Counted from the stretch's first letter, positions 1-9,242 are shown. The stretch is 64,000 bases of DNA from Streptomyces decoyicus (GCF_019880305.1 NZ_CP082301.1:4278001-4342000); one strand, 5' to 3'. Numbers and translations are program-made. The notes: generated from the sequence alone by a model not told the origin.

Positions 1-1433
1 AAGGTGCCATGCGTCAGCTCGGCCAGGGAGAGCCCGCCCGCCCTGGCGGTTTCGGTGAGCCGGGTGATCTCGGCGGACAGCTCCTCGACCGTACGGGCAT
101 GAGCGTCCCGCACGACCGGCACGACCAGGCCGCGGTCGGTCTGCGCCGCAAAGCCCAGATGGACGGCGGGCAGCCGGACGATCTCCTGGGCCTTGGTGTC
201 GACGGTGGCGTTGAGCTCGGGGAACCGGGCGAGCGCGGCCGTGGTGATCCGGGCCAGCAGCGCAAGCAGCGACACCTTGGGAGCGCCTGGCACATTCATC
301 GCCCTACGGGCGGCGAGGAGTTCGGTGGCATCGGCTTCGACCCAGCAGGTCGCCTCCGGAATCTCCCGACGGCTGCGGCTGAACTTCTCGGCGGCCGCAC
401 CGAGCATCCCCTTCAGCGGGATCCGCTCCTCGCCCGCCACGGCACCGGCTCGCGTGGCCCCGGTAGCCTTCACGGCTCCGCCGGTCGCGGCCCCCGCCAC
501 GCCCCTCACACCGGCACCGAGCATCCTCTCGGCACTGCCCACCCCATGGGCACCAACCGTGGCGACCGCCCCGGCAGCCCCCATCGTCTCCCGCTCCTGC
601 CGTGCCCGGATCGCGCACTCGACGTCCGTGCGGAGAATCAGCCCATCCCGCCCGGAACCCGTCAACTCCCGCAGATCCAGCCCGTTTTCCCGCGCCATCC
701 GACGCACCAGCGGGGAGATCACGGCCGCCGTACGACTACCGGCATCCGCCGCACCGGACCCGGCCGAACCGTTCGCCCCGGCCGTCCTGGCCGAACCGTG
801 CATCCCCGTGGAGCCGGCTGCTCCGGTGACACCGACTGCCCCAACAGTCGCCGCCCCGGCCTCAGCCGCCCCTGCGCCACCAGGCGCACCGTCGACCGCT
901 TCGGCCCCGGCCGATCCGTCTGCCGTCTCTCCGGGCCGCCGCGGCACTCCCGCCATGGGCCCCGCGACGCCCCCCGGCCGGATCCGGCGCCGCCGCGCGG
1001 CCGCTGCGCTCGTGCCGTAGCCGACGAGCACATTCCCGGACCCGGCATCCCCCGGGCCCTCCGCGGCCGGACCGGAGGCCCCACCGGAAGGCGGCGCCGA
1101 AACCCCGGCATCGGACGCACCGCCTGCCGCACCTGCCCCGGCACCCGGCCCCGTCCCGTGCCCGAGCCCCGCCAGATCATCAGGCACGGCCCCCACCGCG
1201 ACCGTCACCAGCGCTGCCCCCACCGGGACTTCTTCCCCCTCCTCGCCGAAGCGGGCGGTCACCACGCCGCCATACGGGCACGGCACCTCCACCATCGCCT
1301 TGGCGGTCTCGACCTCCACCACCGGCTGGTCGATGGCCACCACCTCGCCGACCTCGACCATCCAGTGCACGATCGTCGCCTCGGTGAGGCCTTCTCCCAG
1401 GTCGGGGAGGGTGAATTCGCGGACCACGGCCAT
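1..1433 (-). CDS. bkdC: Branched-chain 2-oxoacid dehydrogenase E2 (dihydrolipoyl acyltransferase), 3' end cut off
   Basis: Transfers acyl groups from E1 to CoA in the branched-chain 2-oxoacid dehydrogenase complex that degrades Val, Leu and Ile keto acids and supplies branched fatty-acid starters. 477 residues are visible. An N-terminal lipoyl domain carries the lipoyl lysine in ETAKAMVEV (Lys45). A long Ala/Gly/Pro linker contains LVGYG. A peripheral subunit-binding domain begins near SPLVRRMARENG. The catalytic acyltransferase domain is cut at ...LTHGTF by the window edge, so the HHxxxDG active site is not seen. The ATG overlaps the E1-beta stop as TGATG, so translation is probably coupled. 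A pyruvate or 2-oxoglutarate E2 is less likely because of the separate E1 alpha and beta partners and the adjacent Lrp-type regulator. Confidence 0.93.
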   Translation of the reverse strand, partial: MAVVREFTLPDLGEGLTEATIVHWMVEVGEVVAIDQPVVEVETAKAMVEVPCPYGGVVTARFGEEGEEVPVGAALVTVAVGAVPDDLAGLGHGTGPGAGAGAAGGASDAGVSAPPSGGASGPAAEGPGDAGSGNVLVGYGTSAAAARRRRIRPGGVAGPMAGVPRRPGETADGSAGAEAVDGAPGGAGAAEAGAATVGAVGVTGAAGSTGMHGSARTAGANGSAGSGAADAGSRTAAVISPLVRRMARENGLDLRELTGSGRDGLILRTDVECAIRARQERETMGAAGAVATVGAHGVGSAERMLGAGVRGVAGAATGGAVKATGATRAGAVAGEERIPLKGMLGAAAEKFSRSRREIPEATCWVEADATELLAARRAMNVPGAPKVSLLALLARITTAALARFPELNATVDTKAQEIVRLPAVHLGFAAQTDRGLVVPVVRDAHARTVEELSAEITRLTETARAGGLSLAELTHGT

Positions 1434-2467
1434 CACTCACCACGTCCCTCGGTCCAGTCCGACTCCCACTGGAGGCGGGCGACGGTGTCCAGAATCCGGT
1501 CCACGCCCGGCAGATGGTGCCGCTCCAGCATGGGCGGCGGATACGGGATGTCGAAGCCGGCGACGCGCAGGACCGGTGCCTCCAGGTGGTGGAAGCAGCG
1601 CTCGGTGATCCGTGCGGCGATCTCCCCTCCGGGACCGCCGAACCCGTTGGACTCGTGCACGACCACGGCCCGCCCGGTCCGCCGCACCGACGCGCAGACC
1701 GTGTCGTCGTCGAACGGCATCAGCGAGCGCAGATCGACCACTTCCAGGTCCCAGCCCTCGGAGCGGGCGGCCTCGGCGGCCTCCATGCAGACCGGCAGCG
1801 ACGGGCCGTAGGTGATCAGCGTGGCGCTGCTGCCGCGGCGCCGGACCACGGCCCGGCCCAGGGGCGCGACCTCGGTGGGTGCGTCCGGCGACCAGTCGGC
1901 CTTGGACCAGTACAGCCTCTTGGGCTCCAGGAAGACCACGGGGTCGTCGGAGGCGATGGCCGCGCGCAGCAGCCCGTAGGCGTCCTCGACGGTCGCCGGG
2001 GTGACGACCTGGAGCCCGGGGGTGGCGAGGTAGTACGCCTCGGAGGAGTCGCTGTGGTGCTCGACCCCGCCGATGCCGCCGCCGTACGGGATGCGGATGG
2101 TCAGCGGCATCGTCAGCGCGCCACGGGTGCGGTTGCGCATCCGGGCGACATGGCTGATCAGCTGCTCGAACGCCGGGTAGGCGAAGGCGTCGAACTGCAT
2201 CTCGACGACCGGCCGCAGCCCGTACATCGCCATACCGACGGCGGTGCCCAGGATGCCGGCCTCGGCGAGCGCGGTGTCGGTGCAGCGGTCCTCGCCGAAT
2301 TCCTTGGCGAGGCCGTCGGTGACCCGGAAGACGCCGCCCAGGGCGCCGACGTCCTCGCCCATGACATGGACGGACGGGTCGTCGGCCATGGCGTCGCGCA
2401 GCGCGCGGGTCAGCGCCTGCGCCATGGTGGCGGGCTTGCGCGCGGTCGCCGGAGCGGTGGTCGTCAT
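1433..2467 (-). CDS. bkdB: Branched-chain 2-oxoacid dehydrogenase E1 beta subunit
   Basis: Beta chain of the thiamine-diphosphate-dependent E1 decarboxylase, which acts with BkdA. The 344-residue length is normal for the family. The N-terminal pyrimidine-binding half contains VHVMGEDVGALGGVFRVT and DTALAEAGILGTAVGMA. The C-terminal transketolase-type domain contains EVVDLRSLMPFD. The start overlaps the E1-alpha stop by 4 bp (ATGA) and the stop overlaps the E2 start, so the three subunits form one tightly coupled operon. Streptomyces often carry two bkd sets; this is the one near the origin. The order alpha, beta, E2 is the usual one. Confidence 0.95.
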   Translation of the reverse strand: MTTTAPATARKPATMAQALTRALRDAMADDPSVHVMGEDVGALGGVFRVTDGLAKEFGEDRCTDTALAEAGILGTAVGMAMYGLRPVVEMQFDAFAYPAFEQLISHVARMRNRTRGALTMPLTIRIPYGGGIGGVEHHSDSSEAYYLATPGLQVVTPATVEDAYGLLRAAIASDDPVVFLEPKRLYWSKADWSPDAPTEVAPLGRAVVRRRGSSATLITYGPSLPVCMEAAEAARSEGWDLEVVDLRSLMPFDDDTVCASVRRTGRAVVVHESNGFGGPGGEIAARITERCFHHLEAPVLRVAGFDIPYPPPMLERHHLPGVDRILDTVARLQWESDWTEGRGE

Positions 2468-3657
2468 GGCCTGGCCTCCTCGGCGGAGCCGTCGGCGCCC
2501 GCTGCGTCCTCGGTGTGTCCGTCGGCCTCGGCGTCCAGCTCGGCGCGCAACTGTGCCGCCTGGGCGCGCAGTTGGCTGGTCTGCTCGGCGAATACGTGCG
2601 TGAACAAGTCCATCGGGTCCAGCTCCGGGTCGGCGTTCATCCGTTCCCGGAGGTCGGCCGCCAGCTGCTCGGCTCCGTCCCGGGTGGCCCCGACGAATTC
2701 GTCGGTCAGCAGATCGCGGGCTGCCAGCTCGTGCTCCAGAAGGGCTATCGGGTCGTGCGCCCTCCAGGTCTCGACCTCGGCGTCGCTGCGGTAGCGGGTG
2801 GCGTCGTCGGCGTTGGTGTGCGCCTCGATGCGGTAGGTGACGGCCTCGACCAGGGTGGGGCCGCCGCCCCTGCGGGCCCGTTGCACGGCGTCGGTGAGCA
2901 CCTCGTGCATGGCGGGCGCGTCATTGCCGTCGACCAGTCGGCCGGGCATGCCGTATCCGACCGCCTTGTGGGCCAGGGAGGGCGCGGCGGTCTGCTTGGC
3001 CAGCGGCACGGAGATCGCGAAGCCGTTGTTCTGGACGAGGAAGACGACCGGCACCTGCCAGACCGCCGCGAAATTCAGCGCTTCGTGGAAGTCGCCCTCG
3101 CTCGTGCCACCGTCGCCCACCATGGCCAACGCCACCACCTCATCGCCCTTGAGGCGGGCGGCGTGCGCCAGTCCCACGGCATGCGGGAGCTGGGTGGCGA
3201 GCGGGGTGCACAAGGGGGCGATGCGGTGCTCGTGCGGGTCGTATCCGTTGTGCCAGTCGCCGCGCAGCAGGGTGAGTGCCTGTACGGGGTCGAGGCCGCG
3301 GGCCACGGCGGCGAGGGTGTCGCGATAGCTGGGGAAGAGCCAGTCCCGGTCTTCGAGGGCGAGCGCCGCGGCGATCTCGCAGGCCTCCTGTCCGGTGGAG
3401 GACGGGTAGACCGCCAGGCGTCCCTGCCGGGTCAGGGCCGTGGCCTGGGCGTTGTACCGGCGGCCGCGCACCAGCTGGGTGTACAGCCGGGTCAGCAGCC
3501 CGGAGTCGAGCCGGGCCGCGGCGTCCGTACCCAGGAGGCGGTAGGGCTCCTCGTCGGGCAGGAGGGGCGCGGGGTCGACGCGGGGTCGCCAGGCGGGCGG
3601 CGGGCCGGCCAGGCTGCTCTTGTTCCTGCTGCTGCCTGGCTGCTCAAGGACCGTCAT
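2464..3657 (-). CDS. bkdA: Branched-chain 2-oxoacid dehydrogenase E1 alpha subunit
   Basis: Alpha chain of E1; with BkdB it decarboxylates branched 2-oxo acids and reductively acylates the lipoyl group of E2. The 397-residue protein shows the thiamine-diphosphate motif, from GDGGTSEGDFHEA (GDG at residue 181) to QNN (residues 209-211). The start at 3657 was chosen over an upstream in-frame start at 3702 because GAGGAGG lies 8-9 nt before this ATG and the extra 15 residues would be the RBS region translated. The C-terminal tail after residue 360 is charged and Ala-rich. It is the first gene of the bkd operon and is divergent from the Lrp-type gene. A TetR-like operator lies about 110 bp upstream. 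Confidence 0.95.
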   Translation of the reverse strand: MTVLEQPGSSRNKSSLAGPPPAWRPRVDPAPLLPDEEPYRLLGTDAAARLDSGLLTRLYTQLVRGRRYNAQATALTRQGRLAVYPSSTGQEACEIAAALALEDRDWLFPSYRDTLAAVARGLDPVQALTLLRGDWHNGYDPHEHRIAPLCTPLATQLPHAVGLAHAARLKGDEVVALAMVGDGGTSEGDFHEALNFAAVWQVPVVFLVQNNGFAISVPLAKQTAAPSLAHKAVGYGMPGRLVDGNDAPAMHEVLTDAVQRARRGGGPTLVEAVTYRIEAHTNADDATRYRSDAEVETWRAHDPIALLEHELAARDLLTDEFVGATRDGAEQLAADLRERMNADPELDPMDLFTHVFAEQTSQLRAQAAQLRAELDAEADGHTEDAAGADGSAEEARP

Positions 3658-3765
3658 GTCGAGCACCTCCTCGGATCGAAGGGGTGGCGCGGTGCGCCTC
3701 ATGTGGGTGGTGGGCGGACGGCGGGGGGCAGGATGGAATCGGCCAGGGCGGGTACGCCCTGCCCT

Positions 3766-3779
3766 ACCGATTGTTCGGT
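3766..3779. promoter_or_regulatory. PaaR-like operator, site 1 (bkdA/bkdR intergenic)
   Basis: ACCGATTGTTCGGT differs at one central base from the ACCGATCGTTCGGT found upstream of paaN and, in reverse complement, upstream of paaA. The half-sites ACCGA and TCGGT are intact. It lies in the 223-bp divergent promoter region of bkdA and the Lrp-type gene. Binding by the TetR protein encoded at 4537-5127 is inferred from motif sharing. A separate TGTGGACAA (3814-3822), matching the DnaA-box consensus, sits in the same intergenic space. Confidence 0.6.
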
Positions 3780-3880
3780 CGCTGATGCATTTTGGCTACA
3801 GGCGGGCTCACCCTGTGGACAAACGGTTCCGCACAGCTTGAGATGAAGCCAGGGCGTCCACAAAGGGGAGGCGGGACCAT

Positions 3881-4399
3881 ATGCCGGACGAACAGATGGC
3901 CAATTCCGGCGGGCAGCCGCCCGCGGCACCCACCCCGCCATCGCCGGCCGCGCGCCCGCTCGACACCATCGACCGTTCGATCCTGCGCATGCTCCAGACC
4001 GACGGCAGGGCGTCGATACGCTCCGTGGCAGAGCGGGTCCATGTCTCGCGCGCCAATGCCTACGCCCGGATCAACCGGCTGATAGACGACGGCGTGATCC
4101 GCGGCTTCAGCGCCCTCATCGACCAGGAACGCGCAGGTCAGGGCGCCTCCGCCTACATCACGCTGAAGATCGTGCAGAACTCCTGGCGGACGGTGCGCAA
4201 ACAGCTCACGGCGCTGCCGGGGGCCACCCACATCGCGCTGGTCAGCGGCGATTTCGATGTGCTGCTGCTGGTCCACACCAAGGACAACCGCGAACTGCGG
4301 GAGCTGGTCCTCACCCGCATCCAGTCGATACCGGAAGTGCTCAGCACCCGCACCCTGCTGGTCTTCGAGGAGACCGACCTCGGGCCCGAGGAGGGATGA
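3881..4399 (+). CDS. bkdR: Lrp/AsnC-family transcriptional regulator, probable bkd regulator
   Basis: 172-residue Lrp/AsnC protein. A Pro/Ala-rich N-terminus of about 25 residues precedes the winged HTH (residues 28-85, with SIRSVAERVHVSRANAYARI). An AsnC-type ligand-binding RAM domain follows (residues about 92-165). Proteins of this family sense amino or keto acids. Divergent placement beside bkdABC is the standard arrangement for a bkd activator or repressor, so that role is inferred from context. GGGGAGG 8-10 nt before the ATG supports the start. The C-terminus ends in an acidic tail. It converges on the TetR gene, with 137 bp of spacer in which no clear terminator was seen. Confidence 0.88.
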   Translation: MPDEQMANSGGQPPAAPTPPSPAARPLDTIDRSILRMLQTDGRASIRSVAERVHVSRANAYARINRLIDDGVIRGFSALIDQERAGQGASAYITLKIVQNSWRTVRKQLTALPGATHIALVSGDFDVLLLVHTKDNRELRELVLTRIQSIPEVLSTRTLLVFEETDLGPEEG

Positions 4400-4536
4400 C
4401 CCGCGCCCCGCGTCGCGAAGAAAGCCCCCGGGGCGCGGACGCCTCAGGGACGCCCGGTCGGCGACCGGATGGATACCGGATACGGACCGGACCAGGGCCC
4501 CCGGTCAGGTGCCACGCAGGTCGGCGCGTGCGCGGA

Positions 4537-5127
4537 TCAGGCCTTGCGCAGTCCCGCGAACGCCGTACGCACCACGGCCTCGGCGACCTCGTCACGGCTC
4601 ACCGCGCCACCCCGCCCCGGCCGGTACCACTCGACAATCGAGTTGATCATGCCGAAGAGCAGCCGGGTGGCCAGCCGGATGTCCACGTCGTCCCGGAGGT
4701 CGCCGGCGGCGGCTGCCTGCTTGAGCAGAGCGGAGACCTCGTGGTCGAACTCCCGGCGGCGCCCCATGGCCCACCGCTCGGTGTCCGTATTTCCGCGCAC
4801 CCGCAACAGCAGCGTCACATAGGGGAGTTCGTCCATCAGCACCTCGGCCACGCGCCGGGTGACATGCTCCAGCCGCTCGATCGCCCGACCCTGGAGGGCG
4901 CCCGGCTCCTCCAGCACACCGAAAAGCCCGTCCAGGGCCCGGCTTATGGCGCGGTGCAGCAGCTCTTCCTTGCTGCGGACATGGTGGTAGATCGAGGACT
5001 TGGAGATGCCCGCCGCCTTGGAGAGGTGCTCCATGGACGTGCCGTCGTAGCCGCGCTCGATGAACACCTCGACGGCGACCGCGAGCAGCGAATCGGGCGT
5101 ATAGGTGTCGCGCTTGGCCATGGTCAT
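4537..5127 (-). CDS. paaR: TetR-family regulator, PaaR-like
   Basis: 196-residue TetR repressor. The N-terminal HTH lies at about residues 28-55, with TSMEHLSKAAGISKSSIYHHV; the C-terminal ligand domain is typical of acyl-CoA-sensing members. The start at 5127 (MTMAK) is preceded by AGGTG overlapping the paaH stop. An alternative ATG lies at 5121. It is cotranscribed behind the 3-hydroxyacyl-CoA dehydrogenase (11-bp gap). Three near-identical palindromes (3766, 6709, 11449) of the form ACCGNNCGNNCGGT match, from memory, the core described for Corynebacterium PaaR. The likely role is repression of paa genes relieved by phenylacetyl-CoA; this is inference from synteny and operator. Confidence 0.8.
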   Translation of the reverse strand: MTMAKRDTYTPDSLLAVAVEVFIERGYDGTSMEHLSKAAGISKSSIYHHVRSKEELLHRAISRALDGLFGVLEEPGALQGRAIERLEHVTRRVAEVLMDELPYVTLLLRVRGNTDTERWAMGRRREFDHEVSALLKQAAAAGDLRDDVDIRLATRLLFGMINSIVEWYRPGRGGAVSRDEVAEAVVRTAFAGLRKA

Positions 5128-5138
5128 GATTAGAGCAC

Positions 5139-6650
5139 CTATTTCTCGAGGTCTGCACGGCGCCGCAGCGCCCAGGACGGTGCGTAGCGTCCACCGGCGT
5201 TCTGGTGATGCATCGAGTCCAGCAGATCCCACACCCATGAGGCGCCGAGCCGCTCGGCCCACTCCAAGGGGCCGCCGGGATAGTTCACGCCCAGCCGCAT
5301 GGCCGTGTCGATGTCCTGGGGGCTCGCGACCCCGCGGGCCGCGGCGTCCACCGCAAAGTCGATGATCATCGCGACCGTCCGGGCGACGATCATCCCCGGT
5401 ACGTCCTCGATCACGCTGACCTGCTTGCCCATCGCCTGGAACAGCCCGACGGCCTCCGCGAGGTCCGCCTCGGAAACCGCCTCCGAGGCCGCCAGGGCGA
5501 TCCGGGTCGCGGCGCGGTAGTCCAGGGAGAGGTCGAAGCGGATGCACTTCCCGTGGACGTCGGACGTCGCCGGATAGCCGTTCGTCAGCCCCAGACAGGC
5601 CCCGCCGGGCAGCCGGAGGAAACCCTCCGACTCCCCCGGTGTCCGGTCGCGGGTGACCTTGATGCCCGCCTCCTCGATGAGCTCGCGCAGCACCACCGCG
5701 GGACCGGGCAGCTTCGCGTGCAGGCCGACGGACCCGGGCGCCGGGCAGGGCTCCGCGGTCCGCGGCCCGGGCCGCCGGGCGCCCTCGGAGTAGTCGAACC
5801 AGCCGCGGCCCGCCTTGCGGCCGTGCAGCCCGGACTCGACCAGCCGGCGCTGCGCCAGGGAGGGCGTGAACTTCGGGTCCTGGAAGAAGGCCTGCCATAC
5901 GGAGTGGGTGACCGCCTCGTTCACGTCCTGCCCGATGAGGTCGGTCAGCTCGAAGGGCCCCATCTTGAAGCCGGCACCGTCGCGCAGCACCGCATCGATG
6001 GTGGCCGGGTCGGCGACCCGCTCCTCGTAGGCACGCAGGGCCTCGGCGTAGAAGGGGCGGGCGATGCGGTTGACGACGAAACCGGGGGTGTCCGTGCAGC
6101 GCACCGGCTGCTTGCCCCAGGCCACGGCGGTCTCGTACGCAGCGGTGGCGGCGGACTCGTCGGTGGCGAAGCCGCTGACCACCTCGACCAGGGGGAGCAG
6201 CGGCGCGGGATTGAAGAAGTGCATGCCCAGGCAGCGGCCGGGGTGGCGCAGCCGCCCCGCGACCGCGGTCACGGACAGCGAGGAGGTGTTGGTGGCCAGG
6301 AGGCAGTCCGTCGCCACGATGTCCTCCAGGGCGGTGAACAGCTCCTGTTTGGCGGGGAGTTGCTCCAGGATCGCCTCGATGACCAGTGCGGCGTCGGCCA
6401 GCTCCGCGAGGGCGGTGGCGGGGGAGAGGCGCTCGCGGGCGGCGTCCCGCTCGTCCGCCGAGATCCGGCCTTTTTCGACCAGCCGGTCCAGCCGGCCCCC
6501 GATCGCCTCGGCGGCTTGTCCGGCGCGCCCGGCGGCGGTGTCATAGAGGCGTACGCGATGCCCGGCGACCAGCGCCACCTGCGCGATGCCCTGTCCCATG
6601 GTGCCGGTGCCCACCACTGCCACGGTGTTGCTGGTTGCGAGAGCCGTCAT
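5139..6650 (-). CDS. paaH: 3-hydroxyacyl-CoA dehydrogenase of phenylacetate catabolism
   Basis: NAD-dependent oxidation of a 3-hydroxyacyl-CoA (3-hydroxyadipyl-CoA in the phenylacetate pathway). The 503 residues are longer than the 280-residue single enzymes. They hold a Rossmann fold with VGTGTMGQGIAQ (residues 14-25), one C-terminal 3HCDH domain (about 190-285) and a second copy (about 400-495, with NYPGGPLEWAE). This double-domain layout is typical of PaaH/PaaC-type dehydrogenases. GGGAGG lies about 10 nt upstream of the ATG. The gene heads a two-gene operon with the TetR regulator and is divergent from paaN, sharing the operator at 6709-6722. Confidence 0.88.
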   Translation of the reverse strand: MTALATSNTVAVVGTGTMGQGIAQVALVAGHRVRLYDTAAGRAGQAAEAIGGRLDRLVEKGRISADERDAARERLSPATALAELADAALVIEAILEQLPAKQELFTALEDIVATDCLLATNTSSLSVTAVAGRLRHPGRCLGMHFFNPAPLLPLVEVVSGFATDESAATAAYETAVAWGKQPVRCTDTPGFVVNRIARPFYAEALRAYEERVADPATIDAVLRDGAGFKMGPFELTDLIGQDVNEAVTHSVWQAFFQDPKFTPSLAQRRLVESGLHGRKAGRGWFDYSEGARRPGPRTAEPCPAPGSVGLHAKLPGPAVVLRELIEEAGIKVTRDRTPGESEGFLRLPGGACLGLTNGYPATSDVHGKCIRFDLSLDYRAATRIALAASEAVSEADLAEAVGLFQAMGKQVSVIEDVPGMIVARTVAMIIDFAVDAAARGVASPQDIDTAMRLGVNYPGGPLEWAERLGASWVWDLLDSMHHQNAGGRYAPSWALRRRADLEK

Positions 6651-6708
6651 GCCAGCTGATCCTCCCCGACCGACTTTTCCACAGGCTGGCCGGGCCCTCT
6701 TGCCCCGA

Positions 6709-6722
6709 CCGATCGTTCGGTT
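6709..6722. promoter_or_regulatory. PaaR-like operator, site 2 (paaH/paaN intergenic)
   Basis: ACCGATCGTTCGGT sits between the divergent paaH and paaN starts (147-bp spacer). It is the exact reverse complement of the 14-mer at 11449-11462 before paaA. A TACTCT hexamer that could serve as a -10 element for paaN follows immediately (6723-6728), so a bound repressor would block polymerase. The half-sites ACCGA/TCGGT are perfect inverted repeats. Confidence 0.7.
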
Positions 6723-6797
6723 ACTCTAACTCCGTTGCCCTGTCCGCTCCCAGCCCCTATCCGCTCTCCGCCCAGCTCGACGAGGAGTTGGTCATCG

Positions 6798-8495
6798 ATG
6801 GCCGCCGAAATGACCGCAGCGCGTACGACCACAGCGCAGTTGATCGAGAAGCACCGCCCGACCCTCGACCAGACGCTGGAGGCGATCCGCACCCGCGCTT
6901 ACTGGTCCCCGCACCCCGAGCACCCGAAGGCATACGGCGAGAGTGCCGCGCCCGACGGGCTGGCCGCCTTCGAGGCACTGCGCGGCCGGCGGTTCGAGCT
7001 CGACCAGCCCGGCACGGACGACTGGACGGGCGAGGAAGTCTCGCCGTACGGCCTGAAGCTGGACATCAGCTATCCGCATCCGGACGTGGACGTGCTGCTC
7101 CCGGCCATGCGCGCCGCGCTCCCCGCCTGGCGGGGAGCCGGCCCCGAGGCGCGCGCGGCGGTGTGCCTGGAGATCCTGGCCCGGATCAGCGCGCGGACCC
7201 ACGAGTTCGCGCAGGCCGTGATGCACACCAGCGGCCAGGCCTTCATGATGGCGTTCCAGGCGGGCGGACCCCATGCCCAGGACCGCGGCCTGGAGGCGGT
7301 GGCGTATGCGTACGCCGAGCAGGTCCGCACCCCGGAGCAGGCGCCCTGGTCCAAGCCGCAGGGCAAGCGCGACCCGCTCGAGCTGTCCAAGAGCTTCACG
7401 GCCGTACCGCGCGGCGTCGCCCTGATGATCGGCTGCAACACCTTCCCGACGTGGAACGGCTATCCGGGCCTGTTCGCCTCTCTGGCGACCGGCAATCCCG
7501 TGCTGGTCAAGCCGCATCCGCGCGCCGTGCTCCCGCTGGCGCTGACCGTCAAGGTGGCCCGCGAGGTGCTCGCCGAGGCCGGTTTCCCCGCCGACCTGGT
7601 GTGCCTGGCCGTGGACAAGCCGGGCGAGGGGCTGGCCAAGACACTGGCCGTCCGTCCCGAGGTCCGCATCATCGACTACACCGGCTCGACCGCGTTCGGC
7701 GACTGGCTGGAGACGCACGCCCGGCAGGCGCAGGTCTTCACGGAGAAGGCGGGCGTCAACACCGTCGTCATCGACTCCACCGATGACTACAAGGGCATGC
7801 TGAGCAACCTCGCCTTCTCCCTGTCGCTCTACAGCGGCCAGATGTGCACCACCCCACAGAATCTGCTGATCCCGCGCGAGGGCATCACCACCGACGCCGG
7901 GCCGAAGTCGTACGACGAGGTGGTCAGCGATCTCGCGGCCGCGGTGAACGGGCTGCTGGGCGACGATGCGCGGGCCAACGCGCTCCTGGGCGCCATCGTC
8001 AATCCGCAGGTCAAGGAGCGGATCGACGCGGCTGCCGGGCTCGGCGAGGTGGCACTGGCCTCCCGTGAGGTGGCCAACCCCGAGTTCCCCGGGGCCACGG
8101 TCCGGACGCCGGTGATCGTCAAGCTGGACGGTGCCAAGCCGGACTCCGAGGCGGCCTATCTGTCGGAGTGCTTCGGCCCGGTGTCCTTCGCGGTGGCCGT
8201 CGATTCCGCGGCCGACGCGGTGGATCTGCTGCGGCGCACGGTCCGCGAGAAGGGCGCCATGACGGTCGGCGCGTACACCACCTCCGCCGAGGTCGAGCAG
8301 CTGGTGGAGGAGGCCTGCCTGGAGGAGTGCGCCCAGCTGTCGCTGAATCTGACCAGTGGGGTCTATGTGAACCAGACCGCGGCGTTCTCGGACTTCCATG
8401 GCTCGGGCGGCAACCCGGCGGCCAATGCCGCGCTGTGCGACGGCGCCTTCGTGGCCAACCGCTTCCGCACGGTGGAGGTGCGGCGGCCGGCCTGA
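6798..8495 (+). CDS. paaN: PaaN-type aldehyde dehydrogenase (oxepin-CoA pathway)
   Basis: 565-residue aldehyde dehydrogenase of the PaaN/PaaZ group, which oxidises the semialdehyde formed after ring opening of oxepin-CoA. Visible catalytic residues are Glu316 in FTEKAGVN and Cys350 in SGQMCTTPQN. It lacks the C-terminal MaoC hydratase domain of E. coli PaaZ, so ring hydrolysis must be done by another protein. The start at 6798 was chosen because GAGGAG lies 10 nt upstream; the in-frame start at 6735 would place translation in the promoter. It is transcribed alone, divergent from paaH, behind the ACCGATCGTTCGGT operator, and converges on the trmH-like gene. Confidence 0.9.
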   Translation: MAAEMTAARTTTAQLIEKHRPTLDQTLEAIRTRAYWSPHPEHPKAYGESAAPDGLAAFEALRGRRFELDQPGTDDWTGEEVSPYGLKLDISYPHPDVDVLLPAMRAALPAWRGAGPEARAAVCLEILARISARTHEFAQAVMHTSGQAFMMAFQAGGPHAQDRGLEAVAYAYAEQVRTPEQAPWSKPQGKRDPLELSKSFTAVPRGVALMIGCNTFPTWNGYPGLFASLATGNPVLVKPHPRAVLPLALTVKVAREVLAEAGFPADLVCLAVDKPGEGLAKTLAVRPEVRIIDYTGSTAFGDWLETHARQAQVFTEKAGVNTVVIDSTDDYKGMLSNLAFSLSLYSGQMCTTPQNLLIPREGITTDAGPKSYDEVVSDLAAAVNGLLGDDARANALLGAIVNPQVKERIDAAAGLGEVALASREVANPEFPGATVRTPVIVKLDGAKPDSEAAYLSECFGPVSFAVAVDSAADAVDLLRRTVREKGAMTVGAYTTSAEVEQLVEEACLEECAQLSLNLTSGVYVNQTAAFSDFHGSGGNPAANAALCDGAFVANRFRTVEVRRPA

Positions 8496-8567
8496 CCGGT
8501 GCGGGCGCCGGGGCCCGGGACGTGCTCCTGGTCCCCGCGCCAGGCGGCCGACGGGGCAGGGGCTCCG

Positions 8568-9242
8568 TCAGCGGCCGTCCGGCCCCGCGATCCGCGCATG
8601 GCGGCCGATCCAGGCATGCATCGCGATGGCGGCCGCGGCCCCCGCATTGATCGAGCGGGTCGAACCGAACTGCGCGATCGAGCAGGTCAGCGAGGCATGC
8701 CGACGCGCCTCCTCGGTCAGCCCCGGCCCCTCCTGGCCGAACAGCAGCACACACCGCCGCGGCAGCTCGGTCGTCTCCAGCGGCACGGAACCGGGGAGAT
8801 TGTCGATCCCGATGATCGGCAGCTCCTCGGCCGCCGCCCAGGCGGTGAGGTCCGCGGTGTCCGGGTGGTGGCGGACGTGCTGGTAGCGGTCGGTCACCAT
8901 CGCGCCGCGCCGGTTCCAGCGGCGCTGCCCGACGATATGGATCTCCTTGGCCAGGAACGCATTCGCGGTCCGCACGACCGAGCCGATGTTGAAGTCGTGC
9001 CCCCAGTTCTCGACGGCCACATGGAAGTCATGGCGGCGGGTGTCGAGGTCGGCGACGATCGCCTCGCGCTTCCAGTAGCGGTAGTGGTCGACCACATTGC
9101 GGCGGTCGCCGTTCGCGAGCAGCTCGGGGTCCAGGCGGTCGTCCTGCGGCCAGGGTTCCGGGTGCGGTCCGACGCCGATCTGGGTCCCGTACCCCTCGTC
9201 GTACTGGAGGGGCTCGGCGGGGGCGGTTTTCTCGCTGCTCAC
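8568..9242 (-). CDS. SpoU/TrmH-family RNA 2'-O-methyltransferase
   Basis: 224-residue SPOUT methyltransferase that uses S-adenosylmethionine to methylate a ribose 2'-OH in tRNA or rRNA. The three SpoU motifs are clear: GSVVRTANAF (motif 1), LFGQEGPGLTEEA (motif 2) and SINAGAAAAIAMHAW (motif 3). There is no N-terminal substrate-binding domain of the TsnR type, only about 60 basic/aromatic residues before the fold. The GTG start overlaps the stop of the HTTM gene (GTGA), so it is the last gene of a coupled operon with DUF5819 and HTTM. The target nucleotide cannot be told from sequence. Confidence 0.88.
   Translation of the reverse strand: MSSEKTAPAEPLQYDEGYGTQIGVGPHPEPWPQDDRLDPELLANGDRRNVVDHYRYWKREAIVADLDTRRHDFHVAVENWGHDFNIGSVVRTANAFLAKEIHIVGQRRWNRRGAMVTDRYQHVRHHPDTADLTAWAAAEELPIIGIDNLPGSVPLETTELPRRCVLLFGQEGPGLTEEARRHASLTCSIAQFGSTRSINAGAAAAIAMHAWIGRHARIAGPDGR

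Noticed and set aside
4537..5898. Long N-terminal extension of the TetR gene
   Set aside because: The extension overlaps paaH in another frame and is low-complexity; TetR homologues start at the MAKRD segment.
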